Notes: generated by a model from the sequence alone, not told the origin. A stretch of DNA of 43,371 nt from Acidobacteriota bacterium (GCA_016871015.1 VFZX01000021.1:1-43371), one strand, 5' to 3'; counted from the first letter of the stretch, positions 32,910 through 41,163 are shown. Program-made: numbers and translations.

Positions 32910-34256
32910 ATGACACGGCGTGAAGCGTTTCAGATGCTCGGCTGCGGATTCGGCCAGGCGGCGCTTGCCGCCACCACGCAGGGAGCGCGGACCCATTTTC
33001 CCGCCAAGGCCAAGCACGTCATCTTCCTGTTCCTCAATGGCGGTCTCTCCCAGGTGGATACGTTTGATCCCAAGCCTGAGCTCACGCGCATGGATGGCAA
33101 GCCGATGCCCGGTCCGAAGGTGAAGACCGACAGCGCCACCGGCAACCTGATGAAGTCGCCGTTCCAGTTCCGCAAGTACGGCCAGAGCGGAATCGAGGTA
33201 AGCGAGATCTTCCCTCGCGTCGGTGGGCTGATCGACGACATCGCCGTGATCCGGTCCTGCTACGCCGACAACGGCAACCACGGTCCATCGCTGATGCTCA
33301 TGAACACCGGACACCAGTTGCCCGGCCGTCCGTCCATGGGAGCCTGGATCAGCTACGGACTCGGAACCGAGAACCAGAACCTGCCCGCCTTCATCGCCCT
33401 GTGCCCCGGCTACCCGGTGATGGGCCCGCGGCTCTGGACCTCCGGATTCCTGCCCAACTCGCACCAAGGCGTCTACGTACCCAACAACGAGCGGACCCCT
33501 GACAAGCTCGTCCAATACATTCGCAACGAGACCGTTCCGGACGAGGAGCAGCGGCGCCAGGTCGCGCTGCTCGACCGCCTGAACCGGCTGTACCTCGGCG
33601 ATGGCAACCGCCAGCCAAAGGTCGCTGCTGGTGTCCAGGCGATGGAAGTGGCGTTCCGGATGCAGGCCGAGGCGCCGGAAGCGTTCGATGTCGCGCGCGA
33701 AGCACCCGCGGTCCGGACGCGTTACGGCGACTCCGACTTCGGGCGCGGCTGTCTGCTGGCCCGCCGTCTGGTCGAGCGTGGCGTGCGGATGGTACAGATC
33801 TACTTCGGCAACTCGCAGCCCTGGGACAGCCACGAGGACATCCGGTCGCACCAGTCGCTTGCCAAGGAAGCCGATCCAGCGATCGCGTCGCTGATTGAGG
33901 ATCTCAAGTCAAACGGGCTGTTTAAGGAAACCATCGTGATCGTGAGCAGCGAGTTTGGGCGCACGCCGATGATCCAGAGCGCGGGCCAACTGCGTGTGAA
34001 TCAGGGGCGCGACCACAATCCGCCTGCATTCACGACGCTGGTGGCCGGCGGTGGGTTCAAGGGCGGCATCACATATGGTGCGACGGACGACTTCGGCTAC
34101 AAGTCCGTTCACAACCGCGTCCATCCGCACGACCTGCACGCCACCGTGCTGCACCAGTTGGGGATCGACCACACGCGCCTCACCTACCGCTACAGCGGGC
34201 GCGATTTCCGGCTCACGGACACAGGTGGAACGGTCGTGCGCGAACTTCTCGCCTGA
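32910..34256 (+). CDS. DUF1501 domain-containing protein (Tat-exported, sulfatase-like fold)
   Basis: The 448-residue protein begins with a twin-arginine-like leader (TRREAFQMLGCGFGQAALA). It matches DUF1501: HVIFLFLNGGLSQVDTFDPKPEL near residue 32, GNHGPSLMLMNTG, SMGAWISYGLGT, VYVPNNERTPD, WDSHEDIRSH and VSSEFGRTPM with GRDHNPPAFT. The family has an alkaline phosphatase/sulfatase-like core, but activity is undemonstrated. DUF1501 genes almost always follow DUF1549/DUF1553 genes, as here, and the two are presumed to work together outside the cytoplasm. AAGGA lies upstream of ATG 32910. It is convergent with the phytase gene, 4 bp between stops. Confidence 0.93.
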   Translation: MTRREAFQMLGCGFGQAALAATTQGARTHFPAKAKHVIFLFLNGGLSQVDTFDPKPELTRMDGKPMPGPKVKTDSATGNLMKSPFQFRKYGQSGIEVSEIFPRVGGLIDDIAVIRSCYADNGNHGPSLMLMNTGHQLPGRPSMGAWISYGLGTENQNLPAFIALCPGYPVMGPRLWTSGFLPNSHQGVYVPNNERTPDKLVQYIRNETVPDEEQRRQVALLDRLNRLYLGDGNRQPKVAAGVQAMEVAFRMQAEAPEAFDVAREAPAVRTRYGDSDFGRGCLLARRLVERGVRMVQIYFGNSQPWDSHEDIRSHQSLAKEADPAIASLIEDLKSNGLFKETIVIVSSEFGRTPMIQSAGQLRVNQGRDHNPPAFTTLVAGGGFKGGITYGATDDFGYKSVHNRVHPHDLHATVLHQLGIDHTRLTYRYSGRDFRLTDTGGTVVRELLA

Positions 34257-34260
34257 CCGC

Positions 34261-35325
34261 TCACCGCCGGATCGCGGCCTCGATATCCTCCCACCGGAAG
34301 AGGAGGAAATTCTTCGGACCGCTGTTCATCGCCACCATCAGTCCGCGTTGAAAACTCCCGATTCGGTGCGCGCTGACCTCGAGTCCGTCCGTCGAATCCG
34401 CACCGCCGCGAATCACGCCGAGCGCCTTGTGCTCATGGGGCTGTCCCGGTGCTCCCTCCCGTGTGAACACGTGATACTCGCTGTTGCCAGGGATCTGGTC
34501 GGTGCACAGCAGATATCCCGTGCCGTCCTCGCGCGCGTAGATTGCGATTCCCTCGCGGTCTCCGCGGAATCCGGTCCGGCCGAAATGCGCCAGCTCGGTC
34601 CCGGCTGCGGCTCCGTCCGGATCCGCCGCGTACTTGTGGATCCCGTCGCCCTCGTCGGCGTAGTAGACGAATCCGGGCGCGTCATCGACCGCCACGGCTT
34701 CAATCTCGCCCGTGCCGCTGAAGCTCCCGAAGTAGCGCACGAACCGCGCGTTGATGCGGCCCTTCCCATCGTCCTCCAGGCGATACTGGCCGAGATAACC
34801 TTGCCGCGGACCCTCCTTCGGCGCGACGATGGCAAAAATCACCCCGTCGCCGGGCCTGCGGTACAGCGACACTCCCATCGGAGCAGCCTGCTCGCCCGCT
34901 CGGTCCGCAAAAACCCCGGTATCGCCGGTGATGTCGGCCACTCCCCGCTCGCTCACCTCGAACACACGGAGCCGCCTCTGCAGCCGCTCCGTCACTACGG
35001 CGATGTCGATGACGCCACGTGCGGTCTTCAAGCCGTACTCCACGTCCACGTTGTTCGGACGGTCGAGTCCGGCAGCCGTCTGCCGCGTCTTGCCGTCCAA
35101 CCCGAAGACCACCAGCGCGCCGGTAGGAGCCTTGGCCTTATTCGTCCCGAGGATCAAGCTCCGCGCGTCATCCGTGGGGTGGACCCACACCGCCGGATCG
35201 TCCGGGTCATCGGTCACGGCATCCGTCTGCCCGGACGCCCTGACATCCAGGACTTGCGGCGCCGTGGGTTGGTGGCATGCCGCGGCAACCAGACACAGCA
35301 TCGCCACCCAAGCCCGGTGCGTCAT
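34261..35325 (-). CDS. Beta-propeller phytase (3-phytase family)
   Basis: The 354-residue protein should release phosphate from phytate in a calcium-dependent reaction outside the cytoplasm. The export leader (MTHRAWVAMLCLVAAAC) could be a lipoprotein signal, although AAAC is a weak lipobox. Phytase motifs are DDPAVWVHPTD (about 42-52), RPNNVDVEYG, GVSLYRRPGDG, EIEAVAVDDAPGFVYYADEGDGIHKY, GDREGIAIYA and DGLEVSAH; the acidic clusters match the calcium sites of the six-bladed fold. ATG 35325 shares a base with the stop of the TonB receptor (TGATG), so translation is likely coupled and the two should act in one uptake route. Confidence 0.9.
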   Translation of the reverse strand: MTHRAWVAMLCLVAAACHQPTAPQVLDVRASGQTDAVTDDPDDPAVWVHPTDDARSLILGTNKAKAPTGALVVFGLDGKTRQTAAGLDRPNNVDVEYGLKTARGVIDIAVVTERLQRRLRVFEVSERGVADITGDTGVFADRAGEQAAPMGVSLYRRPGDGVIFAIVAPKEGPRQGYLGQYRLEDDGKGRINARFVRYFGSFSGTGEIEAVAVDDAPGFVYYADEGDGIHKYAADPDGAAAGTELAHFGRTGFRGDREGIAIYAREDGTGYLLCTDQIPGNSEYHVFTREGAPGQPHEHKALGVIRGGADSTDGLEVSAHRIGSFQRGLMVAMNSGPKNFLLFRWEDIEAAIRR

Positions 35326-38285
35326 CAGAAGTTCAGGCGAAGGGCCATCTGAAGCTGCCGCGACGTGCCGGTGCCGATCGTCCGGTTCAGTCCGCTGGTC
35401 ACCAGCCCGAAACTGGCGGGAGACGTCAGAGTGAGGCCTGGATTACCGGCCTGCACCCGGTTGAAGAGGTTGAACGCTTCAAGCCTCACCACCAGCGCCT
35501 TCCGCTCCGCCAACGGGATGTTCCGCTGAAACGCCCAGTCCAGTTGCACCAGGCCCGGTCCCGTGCCGATGCTGCGGCCCGCGTTGCCCCACGTCCCCCG
35601 TGCGGGAATCGCGAACGCGGCCGGATTTAGCCACTGATCGAACTTCGGTCCACCGGCGGGATAAATCGAAACACCCGGCACGATGTTCGGCCGCTGCCCG
35701 GACGTGTTGCCATCCGGGACATCGGCGGTGGCACGGGCAATGCCGACTGTGAGCCTGCGTCCCGTTCTCGCCGTCCAGATGCCGCTGGTTTCCCAGCCAC
35801 CCAGGATCTTCGCCGCTGGGCCGCTCTTCAGGTACGGCTGGCCGGCTCCGAAGGGAAGCTGATACACCCAGTTCGACGTGATCGTGTGCCGGATGTCCTG
35901 GGCGCTGTTGCCACGGTCGCAGGCCCGACAAATCGCGATCTGCGGCTGCGATCCCTCTCCTCCGCCAAGGTTGCCGTCGTTGATGGAATGGGACCACATG
36001 TACTCCGTGCCGAGCGTCAGGCCCCGCGCCACACGCCTGTGAAGCGAAACCTGCAACGCGTGGAAATTGCTCTTGCCATCCTGGCGCTTCTCATCCATCC
36101 GTCCGAAACTCGGCAGCGGGCGGACGCGCGTGGCCGGATCTATGTTGTTGATGTACTGGCGCGAGAACAGCTTCACTCCGGAGCTGCCCATGTATCCAAC
36201 TTGCGTGAGAAACTCCGCGGGCAGTTGATGCTGAATGGAGAATCCCCACTGCGCGCTGTACAGGTCGCGGCGGTCCCGCTGCAACGAACGGGGCGTGATT
36301 CCCGACGAGCGCGCCTGAGCGAGGAACGGGGTGACCGGATAGGAAAGATTCGGAGCTTCGGCAGTCGTCAACCCGAAGCGGTCCACCATGTTGTCGAGCG
36401 CTGTATTGACGTCATCCACCTGGCCGGGACCATGGTAGATCCCCGCGCCAGTCCGGATCACCGTCTTCCCTTTGAGCGCGCCAGGCGACCACGCCAGTCC
36501 GATCCGCGGGTCGAAGTTGTTGCGGTCCGGGAAGTACCACGGCGTGCCGTGCGGGCAGAATCCGCGGCATTCGTTTATGTCGAACACGCGGTAGCGGTCC
36601 CTGACCTCCCGGTTCACGGAGTAGTATTCGTACCGCATCCCGAGGTTTAGCGTCAGGTTCGGCCGGACCTTGAAGTCATCCTGCAGGTATGCATAGTAGT
36701 ACGTCTTGCGGGTTCCGAGCACCGGTGCCCCAGCGGTGATTCCCACCGAGTCCACGCGATTGTCGAGGAACGCCGTCCGGTTGGCGAACGTGACAGTCAC
36801 GGTGTCGAACGCGGGGTCGGCCACATTGACCCGTGCCCGCCGGATCTCTCCGCCGATCTTCAAGGTGTGCCGTCCACGCGTGATCGCCAGGTTGTCGATG
36901 AGTGAAAAGGTGGTTCCCGCCTCCACCAGCAGATTGTCCGGATTCAGGGTAGTGAAGCCGGCGACGGCAACGCTCGCTGGCACCGGGCCGTAGCTGAACC
37001 GCCTCAACGCCGAACGGTTCATACCCGCCTTCCATTCATTGACCACCGTGGGTGAGAAGACTCGCTGGTACTGCAACGCCAGGTTGGACGGACGGAAATT
37101 GCTGTCCTGCCGGTCGCCCGCGATCACGGTCCGTGGCGCCAGGATCAGCCCGTCGTCCACGTTGTAGCGGGCGAACACGGTGTTGCTGTCATTGAACCGG
37201 TGGTCGATCCGCAACGTGCCGGCATCCTCCCGCCATCCCTGGCTGCGATCGGCCTGCACGCGGTCCACTTCCGCGTTGGAGGTCGTAATTGTGCCCACCG
37301 GGTAGATCGCCAGCAATTGCCGGATCGCTGGATTTACCGCCCGCGCCCGGTATGCCGCACTCGGCACGTCGTTGGTGAATGTCTGGCTGACGCGCTGCCG
37401 CAGCCCTTCGTAATTGGCAAAGAAAAAGCTGCGGTTCCGCACAATGGGACCGCCCATGTTGCCCCCGAACTGGTTCAGCCGGAAGGGCTGCTTGGAATTG
37501 TCAAAGGGGTTGCGCGCGTCGAGCTTGTCATTCCGGAAGAACTCGAACACGCTGCCATGAAACTCGTTCGAGCCGGACTTGGAAACCAGGTTGACCTGGC
37601 CGCCCGCGCCGTTCCCGGTCTCGGCCGAGTAGAGCGTCGAGTTCACGCGGAACTCGGCGATCGTATCCGTGCTGATCACCAGTCTCAAAGCGGCTTCCTG
37701 CCGGGGATCCTTGACGCCGGTGGAATCGACGCCGTCGAACGTCCAGTTGTTGTCGTCGCGGGACCGGCCGACGAACCGGATTGTCTGCTGGCTGCCGTCC
37801 CCCGTATTGATCGCACCTGGCGCTAGTGCCATCAGACTTGCCCAATGCCGTCCGTTGAGCGGCATCTCGCGCATCTGCTGTGCCCCGATGACGGTTCCGA
37901 CCACCGGCGACGTGGTCTCGACAGCCGCCAGCACGCCCTCCACGGTCACTGCGCTGTCCACCGCGCTGACCTGAAGCTCCAGGTCCAGCGTGCGGTTGTC
38001 GCCGACGCCGAGCCGGACATCTTTGATAGCCATGGTCCGGAAACCGGTGTGGCTCGCCGTTACCGTGTAAAGACCGATTGGGAGCAGAGAAAACGTGTAG
38101 ACACCGGAAACTGATGTCCGCACTTCACGCCGCAAGCCGGTGTCCTGCGAAACGGCCTCCACCTTGCTTTGCGGCACCACCGCGCCGCTGCTATCGGAAA
38201 CCGTTCCTGTGAGTGTTGCGCGGTCAATCTGAGCCCAGACGGGGCAGAGCAAGCTGGAAAGGAGCATGAGCGGGAGACGTCGCAC
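35325..38285 (-). CDS. TonB-dependent receptor, Oar-like with carboxypeptidase-regulatory domain
   Basis: The 986-residue outer-membrane protein has a signal peptide (about 1-19). A carboxypeptidase-regulatory-like beta-sandwich spans about 22-108 (TGTVSDSSGAVVPQSKVEAVS), a plug about 120-250 (QQMREMPLNGRHWASLMALAPG, GNGAGGQVNLVSKSGSNEFHGSVFEFFRND) and a 22-strand barrel to the end, terminating in LRLNF. The group is expanded in Acidobacteria and is taken to import oligosaccharides or other large ligands. The GTG start at 38285 is fixed by AGGAGG 8 nt upstream. It overlaps the phytase start, so phytate or an inositol phosphate is the best guess for its ligand (inference). Confidence 0.92.
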   Translation of the reverse strand: MRRLPLMLLSSLLCPVWAQIDRATLTGTVSDSSGAVVPQSKVEAVSQDTGLRREVRTSVSGVYTFSLLPIGLYTVTASHTGFRTMAIKDVRLGVGDNRTLDLELQVSAVDSAVTVEGVLAAVETTSPVVGTVIGAQQMREMPLNGRHWASLMALAPGAINTGDGSQQTIRFVGRSRDDNNWTFDGVDSTGVKDPRQEAALRLVISTDTIAEFRVNSTLYSAETGNGAGGQVNLVSKSGSNEFHGSVFEFFRNDKLDARNPFDNSKQPFRLNQFGGNMGGPIVRNRSFFFANYEGLRQRVSQTFTNDVPSAAYRARAVNPAIRQLLAIYPVGTITTSNAEVDRVQADRSQGWREDAGTLRIDHRFNDSNTVFARYNVDDGLILAPRTVIAGDRQDSNFRPSNLALQYQRVFSPTVVNEWKAGMNRSALRRFSYGPVPASVAVAGFTTLNPDNLLVEAGTTFSLIDNLAITRGRHTLKIGGEIRRARVNVADPAFDTVTVTFANRTAFLDNRVDSVGITAGAPVLGTRKTYYYAYLQDDFKVRPNLTLNLGMRYEYYSVNREVRDRYRVFDINECRGFCPHGTPWYFPDRNNFDPRIGLAWSPGALKGKTVIRTGAGIYHGPGQVDDVNTALDNMVDRFGLTTAEAPNLSYPVTPFLAQARSSGITPRSLQRDRRDLYSAQWGFSIQHQLPAEFLTQVGYMGSSGVKLFSRQYINNIDPATRVRPLPSFGRMDEKRQDGKSNFHALQVSLHRRVARGLTLGTEYMWSHSINDGNLGGGEGSQPQIAICRACDRGNSAQDIRHTITSNWVYQLPFGAGQPYLKSGPAAKILGGWETSGIWTARTGRRLTVGIARATADVPDGNTSGQRPNIVPGVSIYPAGGPKFDQWLNPAAFAIPARGTWGNAGRSIGTGPGLVQLDWAFQRNIPLAERKALVVRLEAFNLFNRVQAGNPGLTLTSPASFGLVTSGLNRTIGTGTSRQLQMALRLNF

Positions 38286-38293
38286 CGTAGGAA

Positions 38294-38299
38294 CCTCCT
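38294..38299 (-). promoter_or_regulatory. Strong ribosome binding site for the TonB receptor (fixes GTG start)
   Basis: AGGAGG on the minus strand, 8 nt before GTG 38285. It is the best Shine-Dalgarno match I noticed in the window. Confidence 0.75.
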
Positions 38300-38321
38300 G
38301 AAAAGCGTTTGTACGAGGTCA

Positions 38322-38327
38322 AGTATA
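38322..38327 (-). promoter_or_regulatory. Putative -10 element (TATACT) for the TonB receptor-phytase operon
   Basis: TATACT on the minus strand, 36 nt before GTG 38285, leaving a leader of about 30 nt that carries AGGAGG. No TTGACA-like -35 is seen. Confidence 0.35.
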
Positions 38328-38358
38328 GCCATCCGCTGCTCTGGGGTAAAGGGGAGAT

Positions 38359-39552
38359 CTACGCGCCACAAAATTCGACCGCGGTGGTCGCGTAGATGGC
38401 TGCGCACTCCACCAGCCGGTCGATGCTCACCCGCTCATGATCGGAATGCGCCGTCTCATGCGCCGGACCATAGTACACCGTTGGAACCCCGCCGTCATTG
38501 CTGTACAGATTCGCGTCGCCCACCAGGCCCATTCCGATCCGGGCAGGCTCCACACCCGTAACGGCGGTGGCCGCGCTGGAAAGCGCCCGCACAACCGGAT
38601 GGTCCGCCGGCGTCTCGAACGGCTCACGTGTGGCCGCCGGATCCAGGCCCCATTCGAACTCGAGCCCGGACTCCTCCGCCAGCCGCGCGCACAGACTCCC
38701 TAAAAGCCGCTCCGTGTCCGCTACGTTCCGGCCAGGCGTCCAGCGCCAAGTCCCAACCACCTCGATCCGCGCCGGCAGCCGGTTCATGTAATCGCCACCG
38801 TGGACCATCCCCACGTTGAGCTGCTGCCGCCCGCACAACGGATGCCGCGGACCGGCCTCGAACTCCCGTTCCAGAGCCGCGAGTTCTTCCAGCAGCCGCC
38901 CCACCCACCGCGCCGGATTCCGCTCATACGGGACCTTGATCGTGTGAATCGGACCGAGAGGGCTCGTGATGCTCACCTGGTAGATCGACGACCCCAGACT
39001 CGCTGACCAAATAGCCGCCGGGCCCTCGACAATGATGATCGCCTCCACCGGCAGCGAACCATCCCGCAGCCGCCGGATCAAGTGCCGCGGACCCTCTTTG
39101 CGTCCCACCGGCGATTCGTGTCCGATCACGCCCGTCAAATACAGATCGCCCTTCAGCCGCACTCCCGCCCGCCGCAATGCCGACGCCGCGTGGACCATCG
39201 CCACCAGCCCGCCCTTCATGTCCTCGGCGCCCCTGCCGGTGACCCATCCGTCCCGAAGTTCCGGCGGGGCCGACGATCCGATCGGGATCGTGTCGGTATG
39301 CCCATTGAACATCAGCGCCGGACCGTCGCCTCTCCCGGGTATCCGGCACACAACATTCGGACGGCCTGGTAGTACCGGATCCAACACCGGGTCAAATCCT
39401 TCCCGGCGTAACAGATCCGCCAGGAACTCGCTTCCGGGCCCCTCGGAGCCGGTTTCGCTCTTTGTTCGGACAAAAGTTAACACGTCCTCCGCCAAAGAGT
39501 CGCGGTCGATGTTCGAAAGATACGGCATTGGGTCTTGCGGGAATTGGCGCAC
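38359..39552 (-). CDS. M20-family metallohydrolase (ArgE/DapE/carboxypeptidase G2-like)
   Basis: The 397-residue protein is a two-zinc amidohydrolase or deacetylase-type enzyme of the cytoplasm. Metal ligands appear in FNGHTDT (H85, D87) and GAEDMKGG (D111). The next site, usually a Glu-Glu pair, reads GHESPVG (H145-E146), and the last zinc ligand is in ETAHSDHE near the C-terminus; the bridging dimerisation domain lies at about 190-300. The substrate is not determinable. GTG 39552 gives the N-terminus MRQFPQDPMPYL, and TAGGAT ends 6 nt before it; ATG 39528 is an alternative. It is divergent from the glycosyltransferase. Confidence 0.85.
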   Translation of the reverse strand: MRQFPQDPMPYLSNIDRDSLAEDVLTFVRTKSETGSEGPGSEFLADLLRREGFDPVLDPVLPGRPNVVCRIPGRGDGPALMFNGHTDTIPIGSSAPPELRDGWVTGRGAEDMKGGLVAMVHAASALRRAGVRLKGDLYLTGVIGHESPVGRKEGPRHLIRRLRDGSLPVEAIIIVEGPAAIWSASLGSSIYQVSITSPLGPIHTIKVPYERNPARWVGRLLEELAALEREFEAGPRHPLCGRQQLNVGMVHGGDYMNRLPARIEVVGTWRWTPGRNVADTERLLGSLCARLAEESGLEFEWGLDPAATREPFETPADHPVVRALSSAATAVTGVEPARIGMGLVGDANLYSNDGGVPTVYYGPAHETAHSDHERVSIDRLVECAAIYATTAVEFCGA

Positions 39553-39558
39553 TGCGGT

Positions 39559-39564
39559 ATCCTA
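39559..39564 (-). promoter_or_regulatory. Putative -10 element (TAGGAT) for the M20 hydrolase
   Basis: TAGGAT on the minus strand ends 6 nt before GTG 39552. The complementary TATCCT (39558-39563) may serve the divergent glycosyltransferase, whose leader would then be about 30 nt with GGGGA before ATG 39601. Confidence 0.3.
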
Positions 39565-39600
39565 CTTCAATCCGGGGAATCTGAACCAAACGGGGACCGA

Positions 39601-40365
39601 ATGAAATTCCGGCAGGGCTCGCTGAGCGTCTTCTTTCCAGCCTACAACGACGCTCCCTCTCTACCAGGCCTTTTAGAGAAAACATTTCACGTCTTGGATG
39701 CCTGCGTTGACGACTACGAAGTGATCGTGGTGAATGACGGCAGCCGGGACAATACCGGACAGGTACTGGATGCGCTCGCGCAGAAGTACGGCCGGCGCTT
39801 GAAGATCGTTACCCATCCGGAAAACAGGGGATACGGTGGAGCGCTCCGCACTGGGTTCGCCACAGCGTCCAAGGATTGGGTGTTCTACACCGATGGCGAC
39901 AGCCAGTACGACACCACCGAGCTTCCGCACCTGCTCGGCCGGGTGCGGCGGGACATCGGCTTGGTCAACGGCTACAAGCTCGAGCGGAACGACCCGTGGC
40001 ACCGGATCTTCATCGGCAAAGTCTACAACCAGTTTGCGCGGATGCTCTTCCGCATCAAATTGCGCGACATCGACTGTGACTTCCGCCTCATTCGCCGCGA
40101 CCTGCTGGACGCCATCGAGCTGACCTCTACGAGTGGAACCATCTGCGTGGAACTTGTCCGCAAGCTGGAGTTGAGCGGCTGTGGGGTGGAAGAAGTCGGT
40201 GTCCATCACTATCCCCGCCTGTACGGGCGCTCGCAGTTCTTCCGCATCAAGTCCCTTCTGACGACTTTCGGACAACTGCTGAGGCTCTTCACGCGGCTGG
40301 TTGTTCTGGCCCCGGCGCAGGACCGCGTACGGCGCTTGCGGGCCGCGCTCGTACGGAACGAGTAG
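39601..40365 (+). CDS. Family 2 glycosyltransferase (polyprenyl-phosphate sugar transferase type)
   Basis: The 254-residue protein has the GT-A fold start LSVFFPAYNDAPSL, the nucleotide-sugar site VIVVNDGSRDNT (41-52), GGALRTGFATAS and the metal-binding TDGDSQYD (97-104). The layout up to about residue 230 matches dolichol-phosphate mannose synthase-like enzymes, which load a sugar onto a lipid carrier. No membrane helix is obvious; the amphipathic KSLLTTFGQLLRLFTRLVVL near the end could sit at the membrane. The GGGGA ribosome site and ATG 39601 agree; the longer open frame to 39535 overlaps the divergent gene. No other glycan genes flank it. Confidence 0.87.
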   Translation: MKFRQGSLSVFFPAYNDAPSLPGLLEKTFHVLDACVDDYEVIVVNDGSRDNTGQVLDALAQKYGRRLKIVTHPENRGYGGALRTGFATASKDWVFYTDGDSQYDTTELPHLLGRVRRDIGLVNGYKLERNDPWHRIFIGKVYNQFARMLFRIKLRDIDCDFRLIRRDLLDAIELTSTSGTICVELVRKLELSGCGVEEVGVHHYPRLYGRSQFFRIKSLLTTFGQLLRLFTRLVVLAPAQDRVRRLRAALVRNE

Positions 40366-40392
40366 CCCCGGCGACGGCGGCCTCGCAGCAAG

Positions 40393-40995
40393 TCAGTTCG
40401 GGCGGGCCGCGCCGGCCCCGGAGTTGGTCCGCGCGGCGATGCCGTTCACGATCAAGACGGACTGAACCCGATCGAAAACCAACCGCCCCTGATGGATCGC
40501 ACGCAGTTCCCCCGTATCCCACGGGCAACGCATGATCCCGGCCCTCGAGTGCGCGCCCTTGCCGAGCAGCAGGTGGCCGAGTTCGTGTGCCAGCGCCGCG
40601 CCCAATACCTGAGAGGTGGCGCTGCCCGTCGCGCCCTTCAGCTCTTCCACCCGGTGGTAGAAAACCGTCGCCACCCGCGCCAGCTCGTTCTCGGCCACCG
40701 GCTGGACGTACCCCATGAGGGATTCTCTCCGCGTCAGACCCTTTGCCATTTCTTCGCTGCAGATGCGCAGGACAATGTCTCCCGGCACATCCGCCAGCCG
40801 GACTCGCTCGCCGGGTTGCCATACCCGCGTCTCGACCCTCCACACCACTCGGCCGCCTGTCTTCCGGTAGATTGCCGTGAACACCTCTTGGGCGTCAGAC
40901 ATCGTAGCCGCTGGGACGTCCGCGTAGTCAAGGACGGTGACGTTCAACACTTGGGCCGAAGCGGCCAGCGGGAGCATGAAGATCAGGAATCGCAT
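40393..40995 (-). CDS. Secreted metzincin-like zinc protein
   Basis: The 200-residue protein has a signal peptide (MRFLIFMLPLAASAQ). Its central feature is AHELGHLLLGKGAHSRAGIM, with zinc-site H137-E138-x-x-H141, a later H149 and a Met-turn-like GIM (153-155). Metzincins read HExxHxxGxxH; here the spacing is HExxHxxxGxxxH, so the third ligand is shifted by two. An N-terminal region with VLDYADVPAATMSDAQEVFTAIYRKTGGRVVWR suggests the first half of a metalloprotease-like fold. Similar short proteins with HELGHLLLG are, from memory, common in Acidobacteria and uncharacterised. It is divergent from the winged-helix regulator across 168 bp. Confidence 0.75.
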   Translation of the reverse strand: MRFLIFMLPLAASAQVLNVTVLDYADVPAATMSDAQEVFTAIYRKTGGRVVWRVETRVWQPGERVRLADVPGDIVLRICSEEMAKGLTRRESLMGYVQPVAENELARVATVFYHRVEELKGATGSATSQVLGAALAHELGHLLLGKGAHSRAGIMRCPWDTGELRAIHQGRLVFDRVQSVLIVNGIAARTNSGAGAARPN

Positions 40996-41114
40996 GCTGG
41001 CCAGTTTGGGCTGGCCGCCGCACTACCTCCATCCCCGCCGCATCGACATTCCCTCTCCGGAACCTAGAAGTTTCCTCGATATGCAAGTAGCTGAAAACAC
41101 GAATATTACGCCGG

Positions 41115-41124
41115 GATCTAGATC
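41115..41124. promoter_or_regulatory. 10-bp palindrome upstream of the winged-helix regulator (possible operator)
   Basis: GATCTAGATC is a perfect palindrome, 23 bp upstream of TATACT and just before the -35 position. It lies in the 168-bp gap between the metzincin-like gene and the regulator, where I see nothing else except a near-palindrome CGAATATTACG just before it. Confidence 0.25.
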
Positions 41125-41147
41125 GCCCAACCAGGCGCTTCCCGTGA

Positions 41148-41153
41148 TATACT
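41148..41153 (+). promoter_or_regulatory. Putative -10 element (TATACT) for the winged-helix regulator
   Basis: TATACT is one base from TATAAT and ends 10 nt before ATG 41164. No clear -35. Confidence 0.4.
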
Positions 41154-41163
41154 TCTGTCCGGG

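Noticed and set aside
32526-33851. A 441-codon minus-strand open frame opposite the DUF1549/DUF1501 genes
   Set aside because: No recognisable motifs, and it spans two well-supported plus-strand genes.
34051-35352. A 433-codon plus-strand open frame opposite the phytase gene
   Set aside because: Antisense shadow; phytase motifs on the minus strand are intact.
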